Positions 1-6,704 of a stretch of 13,178 nucleotides of DNA are shown piece after piece. Position 1 is the stretch's first letter. Each line of letters starts with the position of its first letter. The position numbers were made by a program, and so were the translations under genes. Origin of the DNA: an uncultured Pseudomonadota bacterium (GTDB lineage: Bacteria; Pseudomonadota; Gammaproteobacteria; Burkholderiales; SG8-39); the NCBI GenBank assembly GCA_903864555.1, contig CAIPGJ010000141.1:1-13178 (forward strand), written 5' to 3'. The notes under the pieces are model-generated. The model was not told the DNA's origin and ran no database searches. It was given only the letters and a program-made list of their open reading frames with translations.

Positions 1-1
1 G

Positions 2-928
2 CGCATGCTTGTTTCCGGTGGCGACGGAGGACGGCTGGAATTCACCGCTGATGAAGCCGGAATTCCGGAATTGGCCTGGATCGTCGAGGCTGGGGCCATT
101 TCCCGCGCCCTCTGGTCAGGCATGCAGCGACAGGAAAATCTTGAACTGCTGTGTCCGGCCACTCCGGCTGAACTCGCTCCGATGGCTGGAAGCATGGACC
201 TGGGCCTGGCAGATGGACGCCAACTACAGACACGCCTGCTTGTCGGTGCCGACGGAGCACGTTCGTTCGTTCGGCAGGCAGTAGGCATTGCTGCCAAGCA
301 GCATCCTGACCGGCAGATGGGCGTGGTCGCCAATTTCGAGTGTGAGCGGCCGCATGGCAATACGGCTTTCCAGTGGTTTCGGCCTGATGGTGTGCTGGCA
401 TGGCTACCGCTGCCGGGGCGTCGCATGTCGATGGTCTGGTCGACCTCTGAAATTCAGGCCGGTGAACTGATGAGTTTGCCGCCCCCAGACCTGTGTGCGC
501 GGGTGGCCGCAGCCGGCCATGGGGTGCTGGGCGGGCTGACGATGCTTTCGCCGGCCGCGGCATTTCCGATAGCGCGGATGGCGGTGTCCAGCATGGTCGG
601 ACCGCGGGTGGCGCTGGTGGGTGATGCGGCGCATGTGGTACATCCGCTCGCGGGACAGGGTGTCAATCTCGGATTGCAGGACGCTGCTGCACTTGCAGAC
701 GTGTTGTCGGATCGACGCATCCGTGATCCGGGCGATGTCCTGGCGCTTCGCCGATTCGAAAGGCGACGCAAGGAAGACATCCTGGCGATGCGCTGGGCGA
801 CGGATGGATTGGACTGGCTGTTCCATTCGGAGGCGGCCAGTCTCCGGCGAGTGCGCCAATCCGGCATGAGGGCAGTGAATTCTCTGTCCGCTTTCAAGAC
901 GCTGCTCGTGCGTCATGCGCTAGGATGA
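2..928 (+). CDS. FAD-dependent UbiH/UbiF/VisC-type hydroxylase, C-terminal part
   Basis: This is a flavin aromatic hydroxylase of the family that adds hydroxyl groups to the ubiquinone ring. The reading frame is open to the left edge, so the start and the N-terminal GxGxxG FAD-binding segment lie outside; roughly 80-90 residues are missing compared with the usual 380-400. Visible family motifs are the DG motif (LVGADGARSFVRQ) and, near 600-690, the GD motif VALVGDAAHVVHPLAGQG followed by VNLGLQDA, which contacts the flavin ribityl chain. The stop lies 29 bases before the dsbC start, so cotranscription is likely. Which ring position it modifies (UbiH, UbiF or UbiM-like) cannot be decided from this fragment. 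Confidence 0.88.
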   Translation, partial: RMLVSGGDGGRLEFTADEAGIPELAWIVEAGAISRALWSGMQRQENLELLCPATPAELAPMAGSMDLGLADGRQLQTRLLVGADGARSFVRQAVGIAAKQHPDRQMGVVANFECERPHGNTAFQWFRPDGVLAWLPLPGRRMSMVWSTSEIQAGELMSLPPPDLCARVAAAGHGVLGGLTMLSPAAAFPIARMAVSSMVGPRVALVGDAAHVVHPLAGQGVNLGLQDAAALADVLSDRRIRDPGDVLALRRFERRRKEDILAMRWATDGLDWLFHSEAASLRRVRQSGMRAVNSLSAFKTLLVRHALG

Positions 929-957
929 GAGGCAACCCACAATTCTCCGGAGTCTGC

Positions 958-1692
958 ATGCGCGAAGGTTTTTCGAGATGGTTGCTGGTTCTGGGTGTGG
1001 CACTCTGGGCCTGTGCCGCCGGTGCTGGTGCACAGTCACAGGAAGATTCCATCAAGCGCTTGGTTGAGTCACGCTTCGGGGTCAAGATCGAAGGCGTGCG
1101 AAAGGCGCAGTTCCTGGGGCTGTATGAAATCGTGGTTGCAGGCGATGACAGGGAGATTGCCTACACTGACGAGGCGGCCTCCTACCTGTTCAGCGGGAAT
1201 GTCTACGAGCTGAAATCACGCCGCAACCTCACACAGGAACGGCTGGACAAGTTGAATGCCATCCGGTTCGAGGACCTTCCACTGGATCTGGCGATCAAGC
1301 AGGTGCGTGGCAATGGCAGGCGTGTAGTCGCAGTGTTCTCCGACCCTTTCTGTTCCTTTTGCAGGCAGCTTGATCAGAGTCTCGCCAAGCTGGATGACGT
1401 CACCGTCTACACCTTCCTTTACCCGATCCTGCGCAAGGACGAGTCGCCGGAAATGGCGACACGGATCTGGTGTGCCCCGGACAGGGCCAAGGCCTATCTT
1501 GATCTCATGCTGCGCAATCGCCCGCCCGCCAGGATGGCAGGTTGCACGGCTCCCGTGGACAAGTGGCTGGCCCTGGGAGAGAAGCTCAAGGTACGTGCAA
1601 CCCCGGTCAGTTTCACCACCAGCGGCGTGCGAGTCGTTGGGGCGCGCGCCGAAGAATTGCAGCGAGCCATGGACGAGAGCGTCCGCCGCTGA
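958..1692 (+). CDS. dsbC: DsbC-type periplasmic thiol:disulfide interchange protein
   Basis: This protein is a periplasmic disulfide isomerase that reshuffles wrong disulfide bonds. I chose ATG 958 because GGAG (949-952) sits 5 bases upstream and a clear signal peptide follows (MREGFSRW, then LLVLGVALWACAAGAGA, cleavage near AQS). The ATG at 925 overlaps the upstream stop and would put extra residues before the signal. At 244 residues it has the family length: an N-terminal dimerisation domain (about 25-90), a linker helix, then a thioredoxin fold. The active site is C132-S-F-C135, the second structural cysteine pair is probably C172/C196, and the cis-proline motif is T215-P216. CSFC differs from the CGYC of E. 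coli DsbC. Confidence 0.9.
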   Translation: MREGFSRWLLVLGVALWACAAGAGAQSQEDSIKRLVESRFGVKIEGVRKAQFLGLYEIVVAGDDREIAYTDEAASYLFSGNVYELKSRRNLTQERLDKLNAIRFEDLPLDLAIKQVRGNGRRVVAVFSDPFCSFCRQLDQSLAKLDDVTVYTFLYPILRKDESPEMATRIWCAPDRAKAYLDLMLRNRPPARMAGCTAPVDKWLALGEKLKVRATPVSFTTSGVRVVGARAEELQRAMDESVRR

Positions 1693-1708
1693 GTCGCTGC
1701 CGATTCGG

Positions 1709-3001
1709 CTAGTTGGCGGGGAGCGGATACCCTTTGGGCAGCAGGACCCACATTTTCAGGCTTTGGCGCATGCGTCCGGCTAATTCGCCCGCTTCCGACC
1801 CGAAGCCCCAGAAAAAATCAGCCCTGACCGCGCCGCGTATTGCCCCGCCAGTGTCCTGAGCCACCACCAGTCGTTCCAACGGGACCTCGGAGTTTGGCAT
1901 GGTGGTGGAGAGCATCACCGGTGCCCCCAGCGGGATGAATCGTGGATCCACGGCGATGGACCGGCCTGGTGTCAGCGGAATCCCCTGGGCGCCAGCCGGA
2001 CCAGCCTGGGGGTCGCCAACCGGCTTTTCCTGGAAGAAGACGTAGCTGGGGTTACGGTCGAGCAGTTCACGCAAGCGTGACGGGTTGGCCCGGGCCCAGG
2101 CTTTGATACCCTGCATGGAGGCTTCACTGGCTTTGAGTTCTCCCTGGTCAATGAGCCATCGGCCTATCGACTGGTAGGGATGGCCGTTCTGGTCTGCATA
2201 GCTGAGCCTGATGGTTTCACCGGAGTCCAGCTGAATTCGTCCGGAGCCCTGTACCTCCAGGAAAAAAGCTTCGACGGGTTCGTCCACCCAGACAACTTCA
2301 CGTCCGCTGGCGCCTCCCGCGCCCTGGCTGATTTCGCCACGGGTCCAGTACGGCACCACCCGCCTGCCTTCCAGGCGCCCCCGCAACCGCATGTTCCTGA
2401 GTTCGGGATTGATGCCGGCGAGGTCCACGACAAGCAGATCATCTGGTGGTGCGTATAGGGGGTGGATATACGGGCTCTTGCGGGTGCGGCTGCCTTTCAG
2501 GAGCGGTTCGTAGTAGCCGGTCGCTAGTCCCGTGACATTGCCGTCGGGGCTGGCCGCCCGGTAAGGCAGGAAGTGGGTTTCAAAAAATCTGCGAACGGCA
2601 ACGCTGCCCGGGGTGGAATTCAGTTTTGCCGCTTCGCCGCAGGCCCCTTTCCAGGCGGGCTGGAATCGCAGGGCATGGCAGGATGAACGAAAAGCACTCC
2701 AGGCTGCGGCCAGATCATCGGTTTGCCATCCGGCAAGCTCCGAAAAGCTGACGGGTGCCAGGATGGGCACTTTGGTGGCCGGAGGCTCCGGTTTCACGGC
2801 GGGGCACGCCGGACAAACCGGACACGCCGGCGCTGCAGGCGCCGCCGGACAGGTGGCCACGGCAGTTGCAGGCAGGGAATGTGTGGCCACGGGAGTCGTC
2901 GTGCCGGGAGCCCGCTCCAGGCTGGCGCAACCGGCGAACAGGATTGCCATCGTAGGCAGGGCGTGCCTTATGATGGCGGAAACAGCGTTTCGGAGTGACA
3001 C
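1709..3001 (-). CDS. mltA: Membrane-bound lytic murein transglycosylase A
   Basis: MltA is an outer-membrane lipoprotein that cleaves peptidoglycan glycan strands, leaving 1,6-anhydromuramic ends. The C-terminal 3D domain carries QDTGGAIRGAVRADFFWG (Q382 onward, with D383 and D395), the region holding the family's catalytic aspartate, followed by EAGELAGRMRQ and a WVLLP tail. The central MltA domain includes LATGYYEPLLKGS. The N-terminus is a lipoprotein signal ending in LFAGC with Cys25, then a Pro/Ala linker containing four Cys-Pro dipeptides. The start is uncertain. The frame first opens at TTG 3013, directly after a stop, and GTG 3001 is the next candidate; neither has a clear ribosome-binding site, and ATG 2950 is too close to the lipobox. 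I prefer GTG 3001 (430 residues). It converges with dsbC across 16 bases. Confidence 0.92.
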   Translation of the reverse strand: MSLRNAVSAIIRHALPTMAILFAGCASLERAPGTTTPVATHSLPATAVATCPAAPAAPACPVCPACPAVKPEPPATKVPILAPVSFSELAGWQTDDLAAAWSAFRSSCHALRFQPAWKGACGEAAKLNSTPGSVAVRRFFETHFLPYRAASPDGNVTGLATGYYEPLLKGSRTRKSPYIHPLYAPPDDLLVVDLAGINPELRNMRLRGRLEGRRVVPYWTRGEISQGAGGASGREVVWVDEPVEAFFLEVQGSGRIQLDSGETIRLSYADQNGHPYQSIGRWLIDQGELKASEASMQGIKAWARANPSRLRELLDRNPSYVFFQEKPVGDPQAGPAGAQGIPLTPGRSIAVDPRFIPLGAPVMLSTTMPNSEVPLERLVVAQDTGGAIRGAVRADFFWGFGSEAGELAGRMRQSLKMWVLLPKGYPLPAN

Positions 3002-3007
3002 GGGATC

Positions 3008-3103
3008 ATGCAATCAGGTTTGTGGATTTTCATACTCGAAGGTGTGCTGGCCCTTGGGCTGGCAGCCTTCATCGTCTGGTGGACCTGGCCGAAGAAAAAA
3101 TGA
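3008..3103 (+). CDS. 31-residue single-pass membrane protein, unknown function
   Basis: This is a small open frame with a good ribosome-binding site (GGAGTG, 2992-2997, about 10 bases before ATG 3008). It encodes MQSGLWIFILEG, a hydrophobic helix to about residue 26 including AFIVWW, then TWPKKK. The pattern of a short polar N-terminus, one membrane helix and a positive tail fits a small inner-membrane protein with its C-terminus in the cytoplasm. It starts 6 bases from the preferred mltA start on the other strand and ends 12 bases before the apaG stop, so it fills the gap between these genes exactly. It is too short for most gene callers. I do not recognise a function; an assembly or regulatory peptide of a membrane complex is possible but only a guess. 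Confidence 0.6.
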   Translation: MQSGLWIFILEGVLALGLAAFIVWWTWPKKK

Positions 3104-3115
3104 CACCGGCCCGAT

Positions 3116-3496
3116 TCAGTGCAGGACGCGTGGTACTGACAGGGTGAATGCTGGAATGGGCGCCTCGAACGAAGTGCCGTCTTCCGCCACCATCTGGTAG
3201 GTGCCATGCATGGTTCCAACCGGGGTTGCGAGCGCGGTCCCGCTGGTGTATTCGAACGATTCCTCGGGCTTGATCAGCGGTTGCGCACCGACGACGCCAA
3301 GCCCACGAACCTCCTGGACCTGATTGTTGCTGTCGGAGATGACCCAGTGCCGCGAGATCAGTTGGGCGGATACTTTTCCGGTGTTGCGGATGGTGATGGT
3401 GTAGGCGAAGACAAAACGGCTCTTCGCCTCATCCGACTGCTCCGGGATGTAGCGTGTCTGGGTAGACACTGTGATTTCGTACTTATTGCCCGCCAT
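3116..3496 (-). CDS. apaG: ApaG domain protein
   Basis: This is a complete 126-residue ApaG protein, a fibronectin type III-like beta fold named after its operon position next to apaH in enterobacteria. Family motifs are RFVFAYTITIRNTG, LISRHWVISDSN, VRGLGVVGAQPLIKPEE, FEYTSGTALATPVGTMHGTY and a C-terminal IPAFTLSVP. An AAGGA sequence (about 3509-3513, read on the minus strand) lies 12 bases before the ATG. The biochemical role is not settled; links to divalent metal or nucleotide metabolism have been proposed for the family. It is divergent from rpe, a neighbourhood common in betaproteobacteria. Confidence 0.95.
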   Translation of the reverse strand: MAGNKYEITVSTQTRYIPEQSDEAKSRFVFAYTITIRNTGKVSAQLISRHWVISDSNNQVQEVRGLGVVGAQPLIKPEESFEYTSGTALATPVGTMHGTYQMVAEDGTSFEAPIPAFTLSVPRVLH

Positions 3497-3526
3497 GTCG
3501 GCCGGTCATCCTTTCTGGGTGGGGAA

Positions 3527-3599
3527 GGGCGGAGAATCCGCCCGCCGGGAAAATGTCCCGCCTGATGAATCGATGCTATTGCACACGAATTGAATCAGG
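3527..3599. promoter_or_regulatory. Hairpin-rich divergent region between apaG and rpe
   Basis: The gap between the two divergent genes contains a perfect 7-bp hairpin (GGGCGGA 3527-3533, loop GAA, TCCGCCC 3537-3543). Right after it is a 5-bp hairpin (CGGGA 3546-3550, loop of 5, TCCCG 3556-3560). A looser inverted repeat follows (CCTGAT 3561-3566 and ATCAGG 3594-3599). The first two would lie in the 5' leader of apaG. No run of T follows either hairpin on either strand, so they are not obvious terminators. Function is unknown. Confidence 0.4.
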
Positions 3600-3651
3600 C
3601 TGACAAGCAGCACGTGCAGATCAGTGCCACATGCAGCGCTACAATACGGAC

Positions 3652-4320
3652 ATGAAACGCTTTCGCATTGCACCGAGCATTCTATCGGCAGATTTCGCGC
3701 GCCTGGGCGAGGAGGTCTCTGACGTCATGAAGGCCGGCGCCGACATGATTCATTTCGACGTCATGGACAATCACTACGTGCCCAATCTGACGGTGGGCCC
3801 GATGGTCTGCCAGGCGATTCGCCCCATTACCGATGCCGTGATCGACGTGCACCTCATGGTGAAGCCGGTGGACCGGATCGTCGGTGATTTTGCAAAGGCC
3901 GGGGCCAACCTCATCAGTTTCCATCCCGAAGCAAGCGAGCATGTCGACCGCACCATCAGCCTCATTCATGAATGCGGTTGCAGGGCCGGTCTGGTATTCA
4001 ATCCTGCCACGCCGTTGCACTGGCTGGATCATGTGCTCGACAAGCTGGATCTGGTGCTGATCATGTCCGTGAATCCCGGTTTCGGGGGCCAGAAGTTCAT
4101 TGATTCGGCCCTGCCCAAGATTCGTGAGGTTCGCCGCCGGATTGATGCCTGTGGTCGCGAGGTTCTGCTGGAAGTCGATGGGGGCATCAAGCTGGACAAC
4201 ATCGCCGAGGTGGCGCGTGCCGGAGCCGACACTTTCGTGGCCGGTTCGGCAATTTTCGGTTCCACGGATTACCTGGCGACGATTTCAGCCATGCGCGCCG
4301 CGCTCGTCGGCATTTCCTGA
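3652..4320 (+). CDS. rpe: Ribulose-phosphate 3-epimerase
   Basis: This enzyme interconverts D-ribulose 5-phosphate and D-xylulose 5-phosphate in the pentose phosphate pathway and the Calvin cycle. It is a complete TIM barrel of 222 residues starting [19 protein letters not shown]. Metal and acid-base residues are visible: H34 and D36 in HFDVMD, H67 in DVHLMV and D176 in LEVDGGI. The phosphate-binding ends are NPGFGGQKF (141-149) and VAGSAIFGS (196-204). I chose ATG 3652 over ATG 3631 because it matches the usual family start; neither has a convincing ribosome-binding site. gph follows 11 bases after the stop, and the pair is a common operon. Confidence 0.96.
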   Translation: MKRFRIAPSILSADFARLGEEVSDVMKAGADMIHFDVMDNHYVPNLTVGPMVCQAIRPITDAVIDVHLMVKPVDRIVGDFAKAGANLISFHPEASEHVDRTISLIHECGCRAGLVFNPATPLHWLDHVLDKLDLVLIMSVNPGFGGQKFIDSALPKIREVRRRIDACGREVLLEVDGGIKLDNIAEVARAGADTFVAGSAIFGSTDYLATISAMRAALVGIS

Positions 4321-4331
4321 CCGCTGTCGCA

Positions 4332-5015
4332 ATGCCAGCCAGTCGTTTTCGGGCGGTACTGTTTGACCTGGACGGTACCCTGCTGGATACGGTGCCTGAT
4401 CTTGCTTTCTGTTCCAACGGCATGTTGCGGGAACTGGGCCTGCCCGAACTGGATGAAGCCAGCATTGCATCCTTTGTAGGTCGCGGCATTGCGGTCTTGG
4501 TAGAGCGCTGCCTCAGGGCCGGGGGCCGGACCGTTCCGACGATTGCCGAAGCTGATTCTGCAAGGATGATCTTCGAGCGTTGGTATGGCCGCGAGTCTGG
4601 CCGCCGCTCAAGACCCTACACTGGCGTTGAATGCGCCTTGCGCATGCTTTCCGATGCCGGAGTGCCTATGGGGGTGGTCACCAACAAGGCGGCGCGCTTC
4701 ACTGTGGATCTGGTTCGACTCATGGGCTGGGAATCCTACTTCGGTGTCGTGGTGAGCGGCGACACGCTGACTGTGCGCAAACCGGACCCGGCGCCTGTGC
4801 TGCATGCCTGCGACCGGCTGGGTGTGGCGCCCGGCGACACACTGATGATCGGGGATTCCCGGCATGATGTGGAGGCGGCGGTTCGGGCGGGATGCACGGC
4901 GTGGTGCGTTCCCTACGGATACAACGAGGGCGAATCTGTCGATGGCCTGGCCTGCGAGCGCATCGTTCCCGACCTTGAAGTGGCTGCGCGACTGGTTTTG
5001 ACGGGACGGTCCTGA
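4332..5015 (+). CDS. gph: Phosphoglycolate phosphatase, HAD family
   Basis: This hydrolase converts 2-phosphoglycolate to glycolate. It is a complete HAD-superfamily protein of 227 residues with all four motifs: motif I FDLDGTLLDT (nucleophile D12, acid/base D14), motif II VVTNKA with T117, motif III RKPDP with K150, and motif IV MIGDSRHDV with D165 and D169. The region between residues 17 and 90 is the alpha-helical cap that sets substrate choice. 2-Phosphoglycolate arises from DNA 3'-end repair or from Rubisco oxygenation. HAD phosphatases are hard to assign by sequence alone, but the position between rpe and trpE strongly supports gph. Confidence 0.92.
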   Translation: MPASRFRAVLFDLDGTLLDTVPDLAFCSNGMLRELGLPELDEASIASFVGRGIAVLVERCLRAGGRTVPTIAEADSARMIFERWYGRESGRRSRPYTGVECALRMLSDAGVPMGVVTNKAARFTVDLVRLMGWESYFGVVVSGDTLTVRKPDPAPVLHACDRLGVAPGDTLMIGDSRHDVEAAVRAGCTAWCVPYGYNEGESVDGLACERIVPDLEVAARLVLTGRS

Positions 5016-5039
5016 CAGGGCTGCAACACTCAAGGAGAA

Positions 5040-6461
5040 ATGACCGTGTCCAACAATACAAGTGTGCTGGAGGCACTGAAAGCAGTCGTCGGTGCGGATG
5101 CGGTGCTGTCCACTGAGTTACAGATGCAGCCACACGCGGTGGACTGGCGCCGTTACTATCACGGCAGGCCTCTGGCCGTCGTGAAGCCTGCCTCCACTCA
5201 GGAAGTGGCCGCTGTGATGGGCTTGTGTGCACATGGCCGCATTGCAGTGGTCCCGCAGGGAGGCAATACCGGTCTTGTCGGAGGGGCTACGCCGGATACG
5301 AGCGGGTCGCAACTGATCATCAACCTGTCGCGCATGAATCGGGTTCGCGCCGTTGATCCGGTCAACAACACCATGACGGTGGAGGCAGGTTGTGTGCTCG
5401 CCAACCTGCAGCAGCTTGCTCGCGAGAATGGCCGGCTGTTTCCGCTCAGTCTGGCTTCGGAAGGCAGTTGCGAGATCGGCGGGAATCTTTCAACCAATGC
5501 CGGTGGCACAGGAGTACTCCGCTATGGCAATACCCGGGAATTGACACTGGGACTGGAGGTGGTTCTGGCTTCCGGGGAAATCTGGAACGGTCTGCGCGGA
5601 TTGCGCAAGGACAATACCGGTTACGACCTCAAGCACCTGTTCATCGGGGCAGAGGGTACGCTGGGTCTGATCACCGCGGCAGTGATGAAGCTCTTTCCGC
5701 TGCCTTCGGGCAGGGCCACTGCCATTGTTGCAATGGAGACACCGCGGGCAGCGCTGTCCCTGTTGACGCAGTTGCAGGCGCGTTGTGGTGAAAGGCTCAC
5801 CGGCTTCGAGTTGTTCTCGGATATCTGCGTGCAGCTCGTCAGCAAGCATTTCCCTCCCCACCGGTCGCCGTTCCGGGAGCCGCATCCACAGTATGTGCTG
5901 GTCGAGCTGAGTGACGCGCGGCCCTCATCGGAGGTGCATTCCCTGCTGGAGGGGGCACTCTTGCCGGCCCTGGAGTCGGGGCTCGCAAAGGACGTGGCTC
6001 TGGCGCAGAGCGAAGCACAATCAACGGCATTCTGGGCGCTGCGCGAGAACATCTCCGAGGCGCAATCGGCTGAAGGACGCAACATCAAGCATGACGTCTC
6101 GGTTCCCATTTCCAACATAGGGGACTTCATCGAGATTGCCGACGTCGCGCTGCAGAAGGCCATGCCCGGGGTGCGGATGGTCACCTTCGGGCATCTGGGG
6201 GACGGAAACCTGCATTACAACGTGTCGCCGCCGGTTGGAGAGTCGCCGGAAGCCTTCATGCAGAAGGCCCACCTGCTCAATGCCGTGGTTCACGATGAGG
6301 TGGCGAAATTTGGCGGTTCCATCAGCGCAGAACACGGACTGGGCCAGCTCAAGCGTGACGAGATCACCCGCTACAAGAGCAAGCTGGAGCTGGACATGAT
6401 GCGCGCTGTGAAGGCGGCCCTCGACCCCATGGGCCTGATGAATCCCGGAAAGATTCTGTGA
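5040..6461 (+). CDS. FAD-binding D-2-hydroxyacid dehydrogenase (D-2-hydroxyglutarate/glycolate/D-lactate type)
   Basis: This is a single-subunit flavoprotein of the GlcD/Dld/D2HGDH family, which oxidises a D-2-hydroxyacid to the 2-oxoacid and passes electrons to a carrier. The N-terminal PCMH-type FAD domain shows PQGGNTGLVGG (72-82) and IGGNLSTNAGGTGVLRYGN (147-165). The C-terminal FAD-oxidase domain shows GHLGDGNLHYN (H385 and H392, metal ligands in D2HGDH) and SISAEHGLGQLKR (E431, H432). The overall form is closest to D-2-hydroxyglutarate dehydrogenases. AAGGAG (5032-5037) is only 2 bases from ATG 5040 but 8 from GTG 5046, so translation may begin at GTG 5046, two codons in. The gene lies 24 bases after gph. 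Substrate is inferred, not shown. Confidence 0.88.
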   Translation: MTVSNNTSVLEALKAVVGADAVLSTELQMQPHAVDWRRYYHGRPLAVVKPASTQEVAAVMGLCAHGRIAVVPQGGNTGLVGGATPDTSGSQLIINLSRMNRVRAVDPVNNTMTVEAGCVLANLQQLARENGRLFPLSLASEGSCEIGGNLSTNAGGTGVLRYGNTRELTLGLEVVLASGEIWNGLRGLRKDNTGYDLKHLFIGAEGTLGLITAAVMKLFPLPSGRATAIVAMETPRAALSLLTQLQARCGERLTGFELFSDICVQLVSKHFPPHRSPFREPHPQYVLVELSDARPSSEVHSLLEGALLPALESGLAKDVALAQSEAQSTAFWALRENISEAQSAEGRNIKHDVSVPISNIGDFIEIADVALQKAMPGVRMVTFGHLGDGNLHYNVSPPVGESPEAFMQKAHLLNAVVHDEVAKFGGSISAEHGLGQLKRDEITRYKSKLELDMMRAVKAALDPMGLMNPGKIL

Positions 6462-6470
6462 GGTGTCCGC

Positions 6471-6513
6471 ACCTGCCACACCAGCAGGTTGTCAATTGAC
6501 CCTGTGGTATAGT
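6471..6513 (+). promoter_or_regulatory. Candidate trp promoter with extended -10 and overlapping palindrome
   Basis: TGGTATAGT (6505-6513) is an exact extended -10 element (TGn plus TATAGT), which can work with a poor -35 box; TTGTCA at 6489-6494 is too close (13 bases) to be a standard -35. Directly upstream is the perfect 10-bp palindrome GTCAATTGAC (6491-6500), placed where a bound repressor would block RNA polymerase. A hairpin (ACCTGC 6471-6476, GCAGGT 6484-6489) and AGGTG/CACCT (6461-6465, 6470-6474) precede it, just after the dehydrogenase stop. A start of transcription near 6520 is expected. Confidence 0.5.
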
Positions 6514-6548
6514 CGCCGCGCCGTCTTTGAAGATCCACACTCAGACAC

Positions 6549-6632
6549 GTGAATCGCTCCCAATCGAAAACTTCAGGGCTGTGCTCCGGTAATCCCGGTC
6601 TCTGGTATGGCTGGCGCCGCTGGCGCATGTAG
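6549..6632 (+). CDS. trpL: Candidate Trp-rich leader peptide upstream of trpE
   Basis: A 27-codon frame starts at GTG 6549, the first possible start after an in-frame stop at 6528, and ends at TAG 6630. The last ten residues are LWYGWRRWRM: three Trp codons (6603, 6612, 6621) within 21 bases, close to the stop. Trp is the rarest residue, so this clustering just ahead of trpE (stop to trpE ATG 72 bases) fits an attenuation leader. A start of transcription near 6520 would give a leader of about 29 bases before the GTG, close to the layout of E. coli trpL. The weak point is the lack of a clear ribosome-binding site before GTG 6549. It is also absent from typical gene calls because of its length and GTG start. 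Confidence 0.6.
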   Translation: MNRSQSKTSGLCSGNPGLWYGWRRWRM

Positions 6633-6679
6633 TCACCCCGTCCGGTCCGTCAGTGCCGGACCGCCAGAACAGCCGTTTT
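6609..6679 (+). terminator. Candidate trp attenuator with alternative hairpins
   Basis: Two exclusive structures can form. One is a local hairpin CGGTCCG (6643-6649), loop of 7, CGGACCG (6657-6663). The other pairs the Trp-codon stretch with sequence just before TTTT (6676-6679): GGCTG (6609-6613) with CAGCC (6670-6674), and CTGGCG (6620-6625) with CGCCAG (6662-6667). The two share bases 6662-6663. A ribosome stalled at the Trp codons would cover the upstream arm and stop the long hairpin forming. The T run is short, and the assignment of terminator versus antiterminator is my inference. Confidence 0.42.
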
Positions 6680-6704
6680 CGAAATCTTCATCCGGAGCAG
6701 CATC

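Noticed and set aside
925..957. ATG 925 as dsbC start
   Set aside because: The ribosome-binding site and signal peptide both favour ATG 958.
2613..3200. 195-codon plus-strand frame across the 5' part of mltA
   Set aside because: It lies opposite the well-supported mltA and runs across the small membrane gene and into apaG; composition is that of a shadow frame.
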